Shown: positions 21,190-33,872, numbered from the stretch's first letter. The stretch is 64,000 nt of DNA from Lycium barbarum (GCF_019175385.1 NC_083344.1:58218782-58282781), one strand, 5' to 3'. Notes: generated by a model not told the origin, from the sequence alone. Translations and numbers: made by a program.

Positions 21190-23006
21190 TACCTCGAGCA
21201 TTATGTGCTTCACCCATAATTTGTCGCCGCAACCCTGCAACATCAGGCACGCATAATCTGCCTCCATATAATAATACTCCTTCAGGCGAAATTTCGAACT
21301 GAGTCTTTTCTTTACTAAGAGCCACATCTCTGTACTGTACCAAAACAGGATCTTCGAACTGACGCTGCTTTACCTCTTCTATAATGGATGACTCAGCAAC
21401 CTCTCGAACAGAAACCCCAGCATCTCCAGAATCTGCCAAGGGGACTCCAAGGCTAGCTAACTGATGAATCTCACGAACTAATTCTTTCTTATCAGGCTGC
21501 ACATCAGTCAAACTGCCCATGGACTTGTGGCTAAGTGCATCCGCTACCACATTGGCTTTCCCAGGATGATACAAAATATCAACGTCATAATCTTTCAATA
21601 GTTCAAGCCATCTTCTCTGCCGCAAATTTAGCTCCTTCTGCTTAAAAATATACTGGAGGCTCTTATGGTCCGTATAAATATCAACGTGGACCCTATATAA
21701 ATAGTGTCGCCATATCTTCAAAGCATGAATCACCGCGGCTAATTCCAAATCATGAGTGGGATAATTTCTTTCATGCGGTCTGAGCTGCTGGGAAGCATAG
21801 GCTATAACTCGACCGTGCTGCATTAACACAAAACCTATCCCAATACCAGAGGCATCACAATAAACAACATACCCGTCTGACCCTTCTGGAAGAGCTAAAA
21901 TTGGAGCTGTAATTAAATTTTCCTTCAGCATCTGGAAACTGCGCTCACAGGCATCAGTCCACTGAAATTTTGCTGCTTTCTGAGTGAGCTTCGTTAATGG
22001 TGCCGCAATAGAAACAAAATTTTCCACGAATCTTCTATAATACCCGGCTAAACCCAGAAAACTGCATACCTCTGTCGGTGTAGTAGGCCTAGGCCAATTC
22101 TGTACAGCTTCAATCTTCTGTGTATCGACCCGAATGCCATCTGCTCCGACAATATGCCCCAAGAAAGCCACAGAGGTTAACCAGAATTCACATTTGGAAA
22201 ATTTAGCATATAATTTCTGTTGCCGAAGTGTGCCAAGTACTGTCCTCAAATGATCTGAATGCTCCTCTGCTGATCGTGAATAAACCAAGATATCATCAAT
22301 AAACACAATCACAAACATATCAAGAAACAGTCGGAATACCCGATTAATCAAATCCATGAATACCGCTGGAGCATTAGTCAGCCCAAAAGACATCACTCTG
22401 AATTCATAATGCCCATATCGGGTCCTGAAAGCAGTCTTCGGAATATTGGCCTCTCGTACCCGTACCTGGTGGTAGCCTAAACGCAAATCTATCTTCGAGA
22501 AATATTTAGCACCCTGCAACTGATCAAATAAATCATCAATCCGGGGAAGGGGATATTTATTCTTTATAGTCACCTTATTCAGCTGTCGATAATCAATACA
22601 CATTCGCAGTGACCCATCTTTCTTTCTAACAAATAATACCGGCGCTCCCCAGGGCGATGTACTGGGTCTGATGAAGCCTTTATCCAATAGATCTTTCAGA
22701 TGCTCCTTTAATTCCTTCAATTCTGCAGGTGCCATTCTGTACGGAGGAATAGATATGGGCTGCGTATCTGGCAACAAATCTATAGTGAAGTCTATCTCCC
22801 GCTCAGGCGGGAGGCCTGGAAGCTCATCTGGGAATACATCTGAGAATTCATTAACAACCGGAACTGACTGAAGAGTAGGTGCCTCGGCCTTAGTATCGTG
22901 CACCCGGACCAAATGATAGATATAACCTTTCTGAATCATTTTCTTAGCCTTGAGGTATGAAATAAACTTACCCCTCGGTGATGCTGTACTCCCTGACCAC
23001 TCTATG
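21190..23006 (-). CDS. pol: E3 reverse transcriptase and RNase H (pol, 3' of the E4 insertion)
   Basis: An uninterrupted frame of about 600 residues downstream of the E4 insertion site. It begins in the protease-RT linker ([15 protein letters not shown]), then [53 protein letters not shown] and the catalytic box FIDDILVYS (around 22284-22307). The connection motif [10 protein letters not shown] follows, then RNase H with YCDASG (Asp), DLELAAV (Glu), IYTDHKSL (Asp) and VADALS (Asp). All the key acidic residues I can check are present. The frame is separated from its gag-protease half by 9 kb of E4. It ends at a frameshift near 21190, before integrase. Confidence 0.92.
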
Positions 23007-25376
23007 TGTTATATCCCGCATTTTATGAAATCGGATAATTCAAGACAAATGCGGGAAAACAACAAGCAAGGCAATATTTTATTTTGTTTGGCACATGAGT
23101 TGCTTATGAAGAGTCTAGAAGTGGAAAAATGGAGAACGACGAAGGGCAAATTTGGAAGTTGGAAAAATTGTTTCCATAAATTACAAGAACTAGCTAAGAA
23201 TATAAAGTGGGCTTGACATATTTTTTTAAGGAAATTTGAGGCCCAACCGGCCATGCATATGGGTCAAGCCCATATTGAATAAAAAATTTGGTCAATAAAA
23301 AGATGACTAAGTCATCTTTATCACAACAAGCTCTAGAAATTTCAAGAAAAACAAGAACAAAAGAAAGAAGGAGAAAACCCTAAGGCATTTCGGCCATAGT
23401 AAAATTTCCCAAGGAAAATTGATAAAATTCTTCCAAAAATCATTTCCTACCAAGCTAAAGGTGCTTAACAAGGTGGAGTTGTTGTTGGAGCAAGAACAAC
23501 TCATAATCCTACAAGTTGCCAAAAGATAGGCAAGTGAGAAGTTGAAGAAGAAAGGTGAGTATTGATCTTGTTTTATGAGTTATGCATGGTTTATATGTGT
23601 AGTAGTATGTTAAAATTGATGAAAATCATGAAGGAGAGGAATATGAAGCATGGCCGTGTATGTATATGTATATATATGTGTGTAGAAAGTGTGTTTTAAT
23701 TATCTTGCCTAGTGTTGGTTGTTATGGTTGTGAATGAAATGTGAAAAATGGAAGTTGAATGAATTTTAGGAGAGATTGTAGTATGCATGCATGTGGCCGT
23801 GTGTTGTGTGTAGTGCTGTGGCCGTGTGGTTGTGGAATAATATGGAGGAGAACGAGTCAATTTTATGTAGTGCTTTGATTGTCGTTATGTTGCGGATTCT
23901 TTGTGTTAATGATTATCTATGAACCTTAGCAAAGTTGAAATGGTGGAGACTTGCTTTAGAAGTTAAACGAATGGAATGTAATGTTTCTTTGTATGCATGA
24001 AAGACTATATGATTAGTGTGATGTCGTTGGAACGTATACATGAGCTCGTTATTGATTTTATTGAAGTTGGAAGGTTTTTGAAAAAAAAAAAGTAGTGAAT
24101 TGTTTGAATATGGAAGTTGCTAGTGTAGTCGTTGAATTCATATCGATAGTTTGGCCGGGTTTGAATTCCCGGATTGTGATTGATGCGAATTTGAATATGT
24201 TGAATGTCGAGGATGGTATAATTACAGAGGAAATGCTGCCAAAATTTCGGTAGCCAAGTGTTTCCTTAAGATTCTAACTCAAAGTGTACTAATGAAAGTT
24301 TTGCTAATAATGACCAATTCGCAGATTTCGACGAGATTGTGACGTGAATTTGGAGTAGCTAAAGGAGCGGAAAGAGGTATGTAAGGCTTCACCCTTCTTT
24401 CTATGGCATGTCTTAACTAAACGAAGTCTGGTACGAGCCTCGGGGACAACCCCAATCCCCGGAATCCACGCCTAAAGTTTTCAACTTTTCGTTCAATTGA
24501 ATTGAAGTAGAAAGTGTGCAAAATGATGAAAAGACCTTCTAGACCCCTATAACTTGCCTAAGTGGGACCCGATTACCCTAAGACTCATACAAGTAATGTT
24601 ATGACACGTAATATGGGTAAATTATATACGCTACCTCGTCCGGCCCGAGGTGGGCCCGTTACTCTCGGATTTTCCTATAATCTTGGTTAACGTACTTGAA
24701 GTGAATCAAAAGGGGGCCTTTGATCCCGATTTCGTCACCAAGTGATAAGTACTATGACTACTCCAGCGGGAGTGTTTCTATGATGATAATGATAATGACA
24801 ATGTCGGACAAGAGAATGTAGCTATGATAAGTACGACCGGAACTACTCTACGGCTAAGCCAAGTACCTAATATAAACATGAAAGCGATAAACTAATTTTT
24901 GAATCATAATTATATTTTCTAGCCATAACTTTATTTTCTAAGATTCCAAAACCTATGACTGTCATCTAAAATGCTTAAGATTTCGTTTTCGGTTACTGTA
25001 ACACTATTCTCCGTTGATAGTCTCGCCTTAAAATACTTGTTCCTTCAAGGTGAGACGAAGCTATCACTAGCATTCCGTAATGTAATCGGAGGTCTCCGAC
25101 CTTATGTCACTCCGATGGATACATGATTTTCCTTGGCTCTCTTGTGTGCTTATATGATATAGGTACATAAAACGGGTATACGTGTATGGGTATGTATATA
25201 TATATGGTAAAGTAAATTTATATAAGACATGTATATGCATAAAAGATGAGTAAATGTATATGTATGTGTATGTGGGGAAAAAGGGAAGGGCCACTGTTAT
25301 ATCACCACCTGATTCAGCTGGATTCCATCCTGGACGCGGGATGCCCGGACGCGGGATATGGGATGAGCCGTACGCG

Positions 25377-25415
<39 letters not shown>

Positions 25416-26286
25416 GTGTGATACATATGTGATGTAATATGTTGGGTCATCGTTGGGGAGGGGGTTGGGAGAGCCGATTGTATTCGGCGTCTGTAAATGT
25501 AAATGAAAGATACCGTCTACTGAATTGTACTGTTTTCTGTATACATGAATAAGGGACACCGAGGGGGTTGGGAGAGCCGATTGTATTCGGCGTCTGTAAA
25601 TGTGAGCAAAAGATACCGTTACTGAAATGTACTGTTTTCTGTACACGAGAATAAGTAATATAAAAATGTTGATTCCTATGCCTATGAAAAGAAACGTTTC
25701 AAAGATGAAAAGAAAAGCCTACATGACAGCCGGCCTAAAGAGGGGCCTTCCTATGTACAGGTTATGTTCTTGCCTCGTTATACGCCCTATGGCTCCGTGA
25801 TATTATTATTGATCGTACTTTATGTTACTGCTTGCATTGTTTTCCATGCCTTACATACTCGGTACATTATTCGTACTGACGTCCCTTTTTGTGGACGCTG
25901 CGTTTCATGCCGCGCAGGTCAGCAGGTATACGGACCAGATTCCTAGCGCCCTATCAGCAGCATTCGACAGCGCTCCAGTTGTTCCGGAGCCTTAGTTCAT
26001 CGGTACTATTTTGTGTATGTATTTTCGGGCGCGATAGTACTCGGCCCTTTCTCTGTATAAATGTACTATGTCTAGAGGCTCGTAGACAGATATACACAGT
26101 CAGCTATGTACAGTTTAATGTATTTTATTCTGAATGGTTCGCGTTATGGTGTAACGCGATATTAGAAAGTTTACTGCAAATGTTGATGTTTAAAAAAAAC
26201 AATATGGCACTGTTTATACAGGATAGCTAAGGGGTGCTCGGTACAAGTATCAGGTACTCGTCACGGCCCCTGGTCGGGTCGTGACA
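23007..26286 (+). repeat. E4 5' LTR, 3280 bp
   Basis: Runs from TGTTATATCCCG to GTCGTGACA. It contains a strong splice-donor-like AAG|GTGAGT near 23554, an acceptor-like TTCGCAG near 24325, a second donor-like GAG|GTATGT near 24378, the GAGGAAATGCTGCC block near 24225-24240, an AT microsatellite, two copies of a GGGGTTGGGAGAGCCGATTG phrase (25452 and 25565) and the CGTCC/GGACG version of the LTR hairpin (25880-25897). Confidence 0.96.
25382..25413. repeat. AT microsatellite in E4 5' LTR
   Basis: About 32 bases of AT; the matching run in the 3' LTR (31090-31123) is one dinucleotide longer. Confidence 0.95.
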
Positions 26287-26290
26287 GAAG

Positions 26291-26302
26291 TGGTATCAGA
26301 GC
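26291..26302 (+). other. E4 primer binding site (iMet tRNA type)
   Basis: TGGTATCAGAGC, 4 bases after the LTR end. Confidence 0.94.
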
Positions 26303-26347
26303 AGTTCGGTCCTAGGGTTTTTCTACGAGCCGTGTCTAGTAGAGTCT

Positions 26348-26383
26348 TGTCTATGGGTGTGTAGCGCGCCATACTTATAGACA
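26348..26383 (+). promoter_or_regulatory. E4 leader hairpin, GCGCGC loop
   Basis: The outer stem TGTCTAT/ATAGACA shows a compensatory change relative to TGTTTAT/ATAAACA in E1. The inner stem is GTGTG/CATAC and the 8-base loop is TA+GCGCGC (26364-26369). The loop palindrome differs from GTGCAC of E1 but is still a perfect self-complementary hexamer. Confidence 0.65.
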
Positions 26384-26499
26384 GGACGCTACGGGGCATT
26401 TAGGAAATGTGACCTTCTTTGTATTCTGAAATCGTGCGATAGAGCTATGTTACCAGGCTTCCATGCTCCTTTTCTAAAACCGATGTTATGGTTTCAGTA

Positions 26500-27918
26500 A
26501 TGCCGCCGAAGAGAAAGGCTACGACGGCCGAGAAAGCCAAGGGGGTGGCGGCCCGCAGAGTTGAACAGGAGCTAGACGAAGAAGAATCTCACAATGAAGC
26601 TCCCCCTCAGACTGTTCCTGCACCCCCTGCACCGGCAGAGCAGGGAAGAGCTCCAGCTCCAGCCCCCGCACCTCCAGTTCCACCGCCAGCAGCTCCGGGC
26701 CAGCAGATGGCAGAGGCCATCCAGTTATTGACCCAGCTAGTCGCCGCACAAGCTCAGTGGCAAGATGTGGACACAGGCGACAGGGCGGTAAGCGCAAGGG
26801 CCCGAGACTTTATTACCCTGAAGCCGCCAGAGTTCTATGGATCGAAGCCAGAGGAGGACCCGCAGGGTTTTATAGACGAGATGCTGAGGACTCTGAGGAT
26901 CATACATGCTTCGGATACGGAGTCCGTAGAGTTGGCTTCATACAGGCTGCGGGATGTGGCAGTTCTGTGGTACGGTAACTGGATATCATCGAGGGGAGCA
27001 AATGCACCCCCTCCGGTTTGGCAGGAGTTCACTGAGGCTTTCCTACGACATTTCCTACCGCCAGAGGTTCGACGGGCTCGAGCCGATATGTTCTTGAACC
27101 TGAGACAGGGAAATATGAGCGTTCGGGAATACAGTCTTCGTTTCAACTCGCTAGCCAGGTATGCCCCCGCCCTGATAGACGATAGGGGAGACCATGTGCA
27201 CCAGTTTGTAAGTGGGCTAGGGCCACATTTGGTTAAGGAGTGTTTGACGGCCTCACTCCAAGACGGGATGACTATTACCCGCATCCAGGCCCACGCCCAA
27301 AATCTGGAAGAGCAGTATCAGACACGGAGAGAGGAGAGCTATCCAGATAGGGGTTCCAGAAAAAAAAGCAGATTTTCCAGGGGTAGGAGCGAGTATAGAG
27401 GGGGGCAGGCACAAGAGCAATCTGGGTATTCGGGCCAACCAGCGGCCAGTGCACCTCCTCGATTTGCGGAATGGGGATTTGACCGACCTACCAATTCAGG
27501 AACAGGACAAGGCTCTAAGGCTTCAAGACTCCAGTACAGAGCCGATTCTAGTAGGACGGGGCTTCCCCCACCACGATGTGCTCGGTGTGGCAAGCCACAC
27601 TCTGGGCAGTGCTACCTAGACACCGGTGGTTGTTTCGCCTGTGGTCGGACTGACCATTTTGTACGTGATTGCCCACTAAAGGATGGAGGAGGCCAAACTC
27701 AGCCAGCCGGATCAGCGATCGGTTCGTCGTCGACCGTGCGCCCTCGTGGACAGACTTCTCAGGCTCCAGCAGGCCGCGACCGAGGTAGAGGAGGAGCACC
27801 TAGTTCAGCCGGTCCTCCGCACCGCCTATATGCACTGACAGGACGACAGGACCCTGAGCCTTCCGCAGACGCGGCCACAGGTACTTTTTTAGTATCCTCT
27901 GTGATAGACGTGTGTTAA
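26500..27918 (+). CDS. gag: E4 Gag, intact
   Basis: Open frame of about 472 residues from the MPPKRKA start; an upstream in-frame ATG at 26488 would add four residues. In order: a basic start, an acidic patch (EQELDEEE), a Pro/Ala-rich linker, the retrotransposon Gag core (SKPEEDPQGF, SVREYSLRFNSLARYAP), an Arg/Ser-rich basic region, a degenerate finger CARCGKPHSGQC, a canonical knuckle CFACGRTDHFVRDC and a Gly/Arg-rich tail. It ends shortly after RLYALTGRQDP, the point where E3 runs on into protease, and no protease motif follows. Gag would form particles and bind RNA in the cytoplasm. With no lesions and near-identical LTRs, E4 is the best candidate in the window for a recently active element. 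Confidence 0.93.
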   Translation: MPPKRKATTAEKAKGVAARRVEQELDEEESHNEAPPQTVPAPPAPAEQGRAPAPAPAPPVPPPAAPGQQMAEAIQLLTQLVAAQAQWQDVDTGDRAVSARARDFITLKPPEFYGSKPEEDPQGFIDEMLRTLRIIHASDTESVELASYRLRDVAVLWYGNWISSRGANAPPPVWQEFTEAFLRHFLPPEVRRARADMFLNLRQGNMSVREYSLRFNSLARYAPALIDDRGDHVHQFVSGLGPHLVKECLTASLQDGMTITRIQAHAQNLEEQYQTRREESYPDRGSRKKSRFSRGRSEYRGGQAQEQSGYSGQPAASAPPRFAEWGFDRPTNSGTGQGSKASRLQYRADSSRTGLPPPRCARCGKPHSGQCYLDTGGCFACGRTDHFVRDCPLKDGGGQTQPAGSAIGSSSTVRPRGQTSQAPAGRDRGRGGAPSSAGPPHRLYALTGRQDPEPSADAATGTFLVSSVIDVC

Positions 27919-28701
27919 TTAATTCGAAATTTATTTTTTTCCCCTATACTGTCCTCTGTATTACTGAACACATTGAGAATTTGGAAATTTGGACGGAAAG
28001 TGGCCATACGCATAGGTAAAAGGCAAACACCCGAAAATTGCGAAGGTTAGAACTGTAAATAAAGGAAAAGACGTGTTACGCGGACGTTTCGAAAACTGCC
28101 GAGACCCCAACTCGTTCCATATTATGCGGCATAAGTAGTACGAGGAAGCGGAAGTAAAAATATTGACACCGAGACATCGAAATGCATTAAAGCTTCAAGG
28201 TTAAGCGTGCTCAGGTGGGAGTAATCCCATGATGGGTGACCCCCTGGGAAATATGCTGAAAATTTTGTAAATGCGAAAACAAGAGATAAGTGTAAAAGTA
28301 GGCAGCCCAGAGTAAATTGGGGTGTGGAAAGAGGTGAGAAACCCCATACGAGCCATATAGGCCGAGACGGATTAAACTAACAGAAAAAGAAAAGCCATGA
28401 CAACAGAAAGCTTTAAGGATGACGGAGAAAAGTACAGGTGTCACAGGGTGAGACCGATATTGAGTCCACACTAGCTAAGGCAAGAAGTCCCTGATATGAC
28501 GATATACGGGAACATGTCTAGTGAGGGGATAGACGCAGCAGACGCCATGAAGAAGGAATTTCAACCGTAAAGATCGTAAAAAGGGCAACCTAAGCTTCTA
28601 AGATGAATATGCTAAGCGACAGGAGGTATTTACAAAGGAGACCTCCCCGAAATATTATACCACGCTATGAGGCAAGTTTAACATTCGAGGACGAATGTTC
28701 T
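27919..28701 (+). other. E4 post-gag non-coding module
   Basis: About 780 bases between the gag stop and the polypurine tract with no coding motif. It shares scattered blocks with the E1 module (ATTGAGAATT.., GAGACCCC.., 5S-like core) but lacks the 41-bp array. It ends at ACATTCGAGGACGAATGTTC before the purine tract. Confidence 0.75.
28160..28252 (+). other. 5S rRNA-like segment inside E4
   Basis: AAGGTTAAGCGTGCT matches the 5S A-box region, GTGGGAGTAATCCC resembles the intermediate region, and 28231-28250 is the block GATGGGTGACCCCCTGGGAA, identical to the copies in E1 and E8. The first third of 5S is not convincingly recognisable here. Confidence 0.8.
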
Positions 28702-28715
28702 AAAGGGGGGGAGGA
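28702..28715 (+). other. E4 polypurine tract
   Basis: AAAGGGGGGGAGGA directly precedes the 3' LTR. Confidence 0.9.
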
Positions 28716-31084
28716 TGTTATATCCCGCATTTTATGCAATCGGATAATTCAAGACAAATGCGGGAAAACAACAAGCAAGGCAATATTTTATTTTGTTTGG
28801 CACATGAGTTGCTTATGAAGAGTCTAGAAGTGGAAAAATGGAGAACGACGAAGGGCAAATTTGGAAGTTGGAAAAATTGTTTCCATAAATTACAAAAACT
28901 AGCTAAGAATATAAAGTGGGCTTGACATATTTTTTTAAGGAAATTTGAGGCCCAACCGGCCATGCATATGGGTCAAGCCCATATTGAATAAAACATTTGG
29001 TCAATAAAAAGATGACTAAGTCATCTTTATCACAACAAGCTCTAGAAATTTCAAGAAAAACAAGAACAAAAGAAAGAAGGAGAAAACCCTAAGGCATTTC
29101 GGCCATAGTAAAATTTCCCAAGGAAAATTGATAAAATTCTTCCAAAAATCATTTCCTACCAAGCTAAAGGTGCTTAACAAGGTGGAGTTGTTGTTGGAGC
29201 AAGAATAACTCATAATCCTACAAGTTGCCAAAAGATAGGCAAGTGAGAAGTTGAAGAAGAAAGGTGAGTATTGATCTTGTTTTATGGGTTATGCATGGTT
29301 TATATGTGTAGTAGTATGTTAAAATTGATGAAAGTCATGAAGGAGAGGAATATGAAGCATGGCCGTGTATGTATATGTATATATATGTGTGTAGAAAGTG
29401 TGTTTTAATTATCTTGCCTAGTGTTGGTTGTTATGGTTGTGAATGAAATGTGAAAAATGGAAGTTGAATGAATTTTAGGAGAGATTGTAGTATGCATGCA
29501 TGTGGCCGTGTGTTGTGTGTAGTGGTGTGGCCGTGTGGTTGTGGTATAATATGGAGGAGAACGAGTCAATTTTATGTAGTGCTTTGATTGTCGTTATGTT
29601 GCGGATTCTTTGTGTTAATGATTATCTATGAACCTTAGCAAAGTTGAAATGGTGGAGACTTGCTTTAGAAGTTAAACGAATGGAATGTAATGTTTCTTTG
29701 TATGCATGAAAGACTATATGATTAGTGTGATGTCGTTGGAACGTATACATGAGCTCGTTATTGATTTTATTGAAGTTGGAAGGTTTTTGAAAAAAAAAAG
29801 TAGTGAATTGTTTGAATATGGAAGTTGCTAGTGTAGTCGTTGAATTCATATCGATAGTTTGGCCGGGTTTGAATTCCCGGATTGTGATTGATGCGAATTT
29901 GAATATGTTGAATGTCGAGGATGGTATAATTACAGAGGAAATGCTGCCAAAATTTCAGTAGCCAAGTGTTTCCTTAAGATTCTAACTCAAAGTGTACTAA
30001 TGAAAGTTTTGCTAATAATGACCAATTCGCAGATTTCGACGAGTTTGTGACGTGAATTTGGAGTAGCTAAAGGTGCGGAAAGAGGTATGTAAGGCTTCAC
30101 CCTTCTTTCTATGGCATGTCTTAACTAAAAGAAGTCTGGTACGAGCCTCGGGGACAACCCCAATCCCCGGAATCCACACCTAAAGTTTTCAACTTTTCGT
30201 TCAATTGAATTGAAGTAGAAAGTGTGCAAAATGATGAAAAGACCTTCTAGACCCCTATAACTTGCCTAAGTGGGACCCGATTACCCTAAGACGCATACAA
30301 GTAACGTTATGACACGTAATATGGGTAAATTATATACGCTACCTCGTCCGGCCCGAGGTGGGCCCGTTACTCTCGGATTTTCCTATAATCTTGGTTAACG
30401 TACTTGAAGTGAATCAAAAGGGGGCCTTTGATCCCGATTTCGTCACCAAGTGATAAGTACTATGACTACTCCAGCGGGAGTGTTTCTATGATGATAATGA
30501 TAATGACAATGTCGGACAAGAGAATGTAGCTATGATAAGTACGACCGGAACGACTCTACGGCTAAGCCAAGTACCTAATATAAACATGAAAGCGATAAAC
30601 TAATTTTTGAATCATAATTATATTTTCTAGCCATAACTTTATTTTCTAAGATTCCAAAACCTATGACTGTCATCTAAAATGCTTAAGATTTCGTTTTCGG
30701 TTACTGTAACACTATTCTCCGTTGATAGTCTCGCCTTAAAATACTTGTTCCTTCAAGGTGAGACGAAGCTATCACTAGCATTCCGTAATGTAATCGGAGG
30801 TCTCCGACCTTATGTCACTCCGATGGATACATGATTTTCCTTGGCTCTCTTGTGTGCTTATATGATATAGGTACATAAAACGGGTATACGTGTATGGGTA
30901 TGTATATATATATGGTAAAGTAAATGTATATAAGACATGTATATGCATAAAAGATGAGTAAATGTATATGTATGTGTATGTGGGGAAAAAGGGAAGGGCC
31001 ACTGTTATATCACCACCTGATTCAGCTGGATTCCATCCTGGACGCGGGATGCCCGGACGCGGGATATGGGATGAGCCGTACGCG

Positions 31085-31125
<41 letters not shown>

Positions 31126-31995
31126 GTGTGATACATATGTGATGTAATATGTTGGGTCATCGTTGGGGAGGGGGTTGGGAGAGCCGATTGTATTCGGCGT
31201 CTGTAAATGTAAATGAAAGATACCGTCTACTGAATTGTACTGTTTTCTGTATACATGAATAAGGGACACCGAGGGGGTTGGGAGAGCCGATTGTATTCGG
31301 CGTCTGTAAATGTGAGCAAAAGATACCGTTACTGAAATGTACTGTTTTCTGTACACGAGAATAAGTAATATAAAAATGTTGATTCCTATGCCTATGAAAA
31401 GAAACGTTTCAAAGATGAAAAGAAAAGCCTACATGACAGCCGGCCTAAAGAGGGGCCTTCCTATGTACAGGTTACGTTCTTGCCTCGTTATACGCCCTAT
31501 GGCTCCGTGATATTATTATTGATCGTACTTTATGTTACTGCTTGCATTGTTTTCCATGCCTTACATACTCGGTACATTATTCGTACTGACGTCCCTTCTT
31601 GTGGACGCTGCGTTTCATGCCGCGCAGGTCAGCAGGTATACGGACCAGATTCCTAGCGCCCTATCAGCAGCATTCGACAGCGCTCCAGTTGTTCCGGAGC
31701 CTTAGTTCATCGGTACTATTTTGTGTATGTATTTTCGGGCGCGATAGTACTCGGCCCTTTCTCTGTATAAATGTACTATGTCTAGAGGCTCGTAGACAGA
31801 TATACACAGTCAGCTATGTACAGTTTAATGTATTTTATTCCGAATGGTTCGCGTTATGGTGTAACGCGATATTAGAAAGTTTACTGCAAATGTTGATGTT
31901 TAAAAAAAAAATATGGCACTGTTTATACAGGATAGCTAAGGGGTGCTCGGTACAAGTATCGGGTACTCGTCACGGCCCCTGGTCGGGTCGTGACA
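28716..31995 (+). repeat. E4 3' LTR, 3280 bp
   Basis: Same length as the 5' LTR and differs by scattered single bases and small changes in A and AT runs. It ends GTCGTGACA, followed by the target duplication CTATG. Confidence 0.96.
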
Positions 31996-32000
31996 CTATG

Positions 32001-33763
32001 ACTGGTTCCCCTGGAAACAGGAAGCGAACTACCTTTTTCTGGCAGTCAACATTAGCATAACAGGAAGCTAACCAGTCCATACCCATAATAACATCAAATT
32101 CCAGCATATCTAACTCTACCAAATCAGCTTTAGTGCAACGATCATATATGATAACAAAACAACCTTTATATACCTGCCTCGCTATAATAAAGTCCACAAC
32201 TGGTGTAGCCACTTCAAATGGTTCTATAGGTTCGAGTGTTATTTCAATTTTACTTGCAACGAGCGGGGAGATATACGATAAAGTAGAGCCAGGATCAATC
32301 AATGCATATACAGGTCGGGAGAAAACCAGTAATGTACCTGTGACAACATTTGGCGAAGCCTCCTGATCCTGGCGGCTAGCCAATGCATATATGCGGTTCG
32401 AAGGAGCGCTAGAATCTGAAACACTTCCACGGCCTCGACCGCGGCCCGCCGGTGCCGGAAAACCCCGCCCTGCAGGGCGCATAGCTGAGGGAGTAGAAGA
32501 TGAACTAGCGGCTGATCCCGTCGGCTGAACTGTACTACCAGAACCACTCGCCATCGGACAATCTCGCATAACATGGCCCTGACGGCCGCAGGAAAAACAA
32601 GCTCCTGTGGCTCGGTAGCACTCCCCTGGGTGCGATCTTCCACAATAAGAACAACGGGGCCTGGGTAGTCTAGACTGGCTGGAACCCCTGGTCGTCTGCG
32701 AACCTGATGCTCTGGAACTTTGACCGGCCCCAGATGGTCCTGCACTGTCAAATCGTCTACCGGCGGACTGTGTACCCCGGCCTGACGGAGGAGGATATCT
32801 CCCTGACTGCTGTGACTGAGGCTGCCCGCCTCGAAAATCTCCAGAATATCCCGCGGATCTGGCCCTCTTGGGCGGCCTCCTGTCGCGATCTCTGCCCGAC
32901 CGGTCCTCTCTGTGCCGGTCCTCCATACCCTGCGCGTAGGCCTGTAACCGGGCGATGTCCATATCAGTCTGCGATGCCATCGCCATGCAGCTGTCAACTA
33001 AGTAACGGTCCAGCCCTATCACGTACCGGTGCATCCGGTCAGCCATATCAGCCACTATAGCAGGTGCATATCGAGCCAAAGAATCAAACTCCAAATTATA
33101 CTCACGAACACTCCGACCCCTCTGCCGCAACTGCAAAAACCTATCAACCCTCGCCCTCCACAACTCAGGGGGCAAAAAGTGGCGGAGAAAAACGACCACA
33201 AACTCGTCCCATGTAGCTGGAGGAGCACCCTCACCTCTGGACAGCTCCCAGGACTCATACCAATTAGCCGCAACATCTCGTAATCTGTGCGAGGCTAACT
33301 CAACGGACTCGGTCTCTGAAGCCCTGACTAGTCCCAATGAGCGCCTCATCCCCCGAATGAAGTCGTGGGGGTCCTCCTCGGGCTTAGACCCGAAAAAATC
33401 TAGGGGACTACATGTCAGAAAATCACGAACCCTCAGGCTATCATGCCTGTCATTATCATCATCACCTCTCAGCCCGCGTCTGCGAGCCTGTCCCGCCACC
33501 AAAGTCATCAACAACTGTACGGCCTCCCTCAACGTCCTATCCTCCGCCCTTGGCTGAGGAGCTGGAGGCTCGGGCGCCGGAGCGTCTGGAATTAATGATG
33601 GACCTGCTCCCGGCTCCGCCGGTGGTGGTGTAGCTAAACCCTTTGACTGCGGCACAACCTCGGGCGAATCCATAGCACGAGTCCGTGTAACTCTAGGCAT
33701 CTGACTAGTCTCTCCCATCACCGCCTTGCCCTTCTGGGCAGCCGTTGCCTTCTTCGGAGGCAT
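32001..33763 (-). CDS. gag: E3 Gag and protease (5' part of the gag-pol frame, cut by E4)
   Basis: Uninterrupted minus-strand frame from the MPPKKATAAQ start. In order: a Pro-rich N-terminus, the Gag core (SKPEEDPHDF, SVREYNLEFDSLARYAP), an Arg-rich stretch (DRHREDRSGRDRDRR), a degenerate finger CSYCGRSHPGEC, a zinc knuckle CFSCGRQGHVMRDC, then after RIYALASRQDQ the aspartic protease with VYALIDPGSTLSYIS and later [11 protein letters not shown]. The protease box is DPGS rather than the usual D(T/S)G. The frame is cut at GEPVI by E4 and its continuation is at 23006. Gag and most of protease could still be made from a transcript reading into E4; RT could not be in the same product. Confidence 0.92.
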
Positions 33764-33872
33764 CACTGAAAAACACAACAACTGATCAGAAAAGATTCAT
33801 CCTAACGGCACAGCTCTATCGCACGATATAAGATTCAAAGAAAGGTAACACCCTAAATGTCCTGTAGCCTCC

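Larger units (their letters stand above)
23007..31995 (+). mobile_element. E4: complete young gag-only LTR retrotransposon, 8989 bp
   Basis: E4 is inserted in E3 between protease and RT. Target duplication CTATG lies at 23002-23006 and 31996-32000. Both LTRs are 3280 bp and by eye differ at only about two dozen positions, so the insertion is young. The interior (26287-28715) has a primer site, a leader hairpin, an intact gag, a 5S-like non-coding module and a polypurine tract, but no pol. It must be mobilised by Pol from another element. Confidence 0.96.

Noticed and set aside
30775..31356. 193-residue minus-strand frame with Ile-Tyr repeats
   Set aside because: It is produced by the AT microsatellite and short repeats in the E4 LTR; the 5' LTR copy is broken by a one-unit change in the AT run.
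31599..32060. 153-residue plus-strand frame
   Set aside because: It lies in the E4 3' LTR and runs over the E4/E3 border into antisense E3 protease; the copy in the 5' LTR ends differently. It is a chance frame.
32299..32997. 232-residue minus-strand frame
   Set aside because: It is an alternate-frame shadow of E3 gag.
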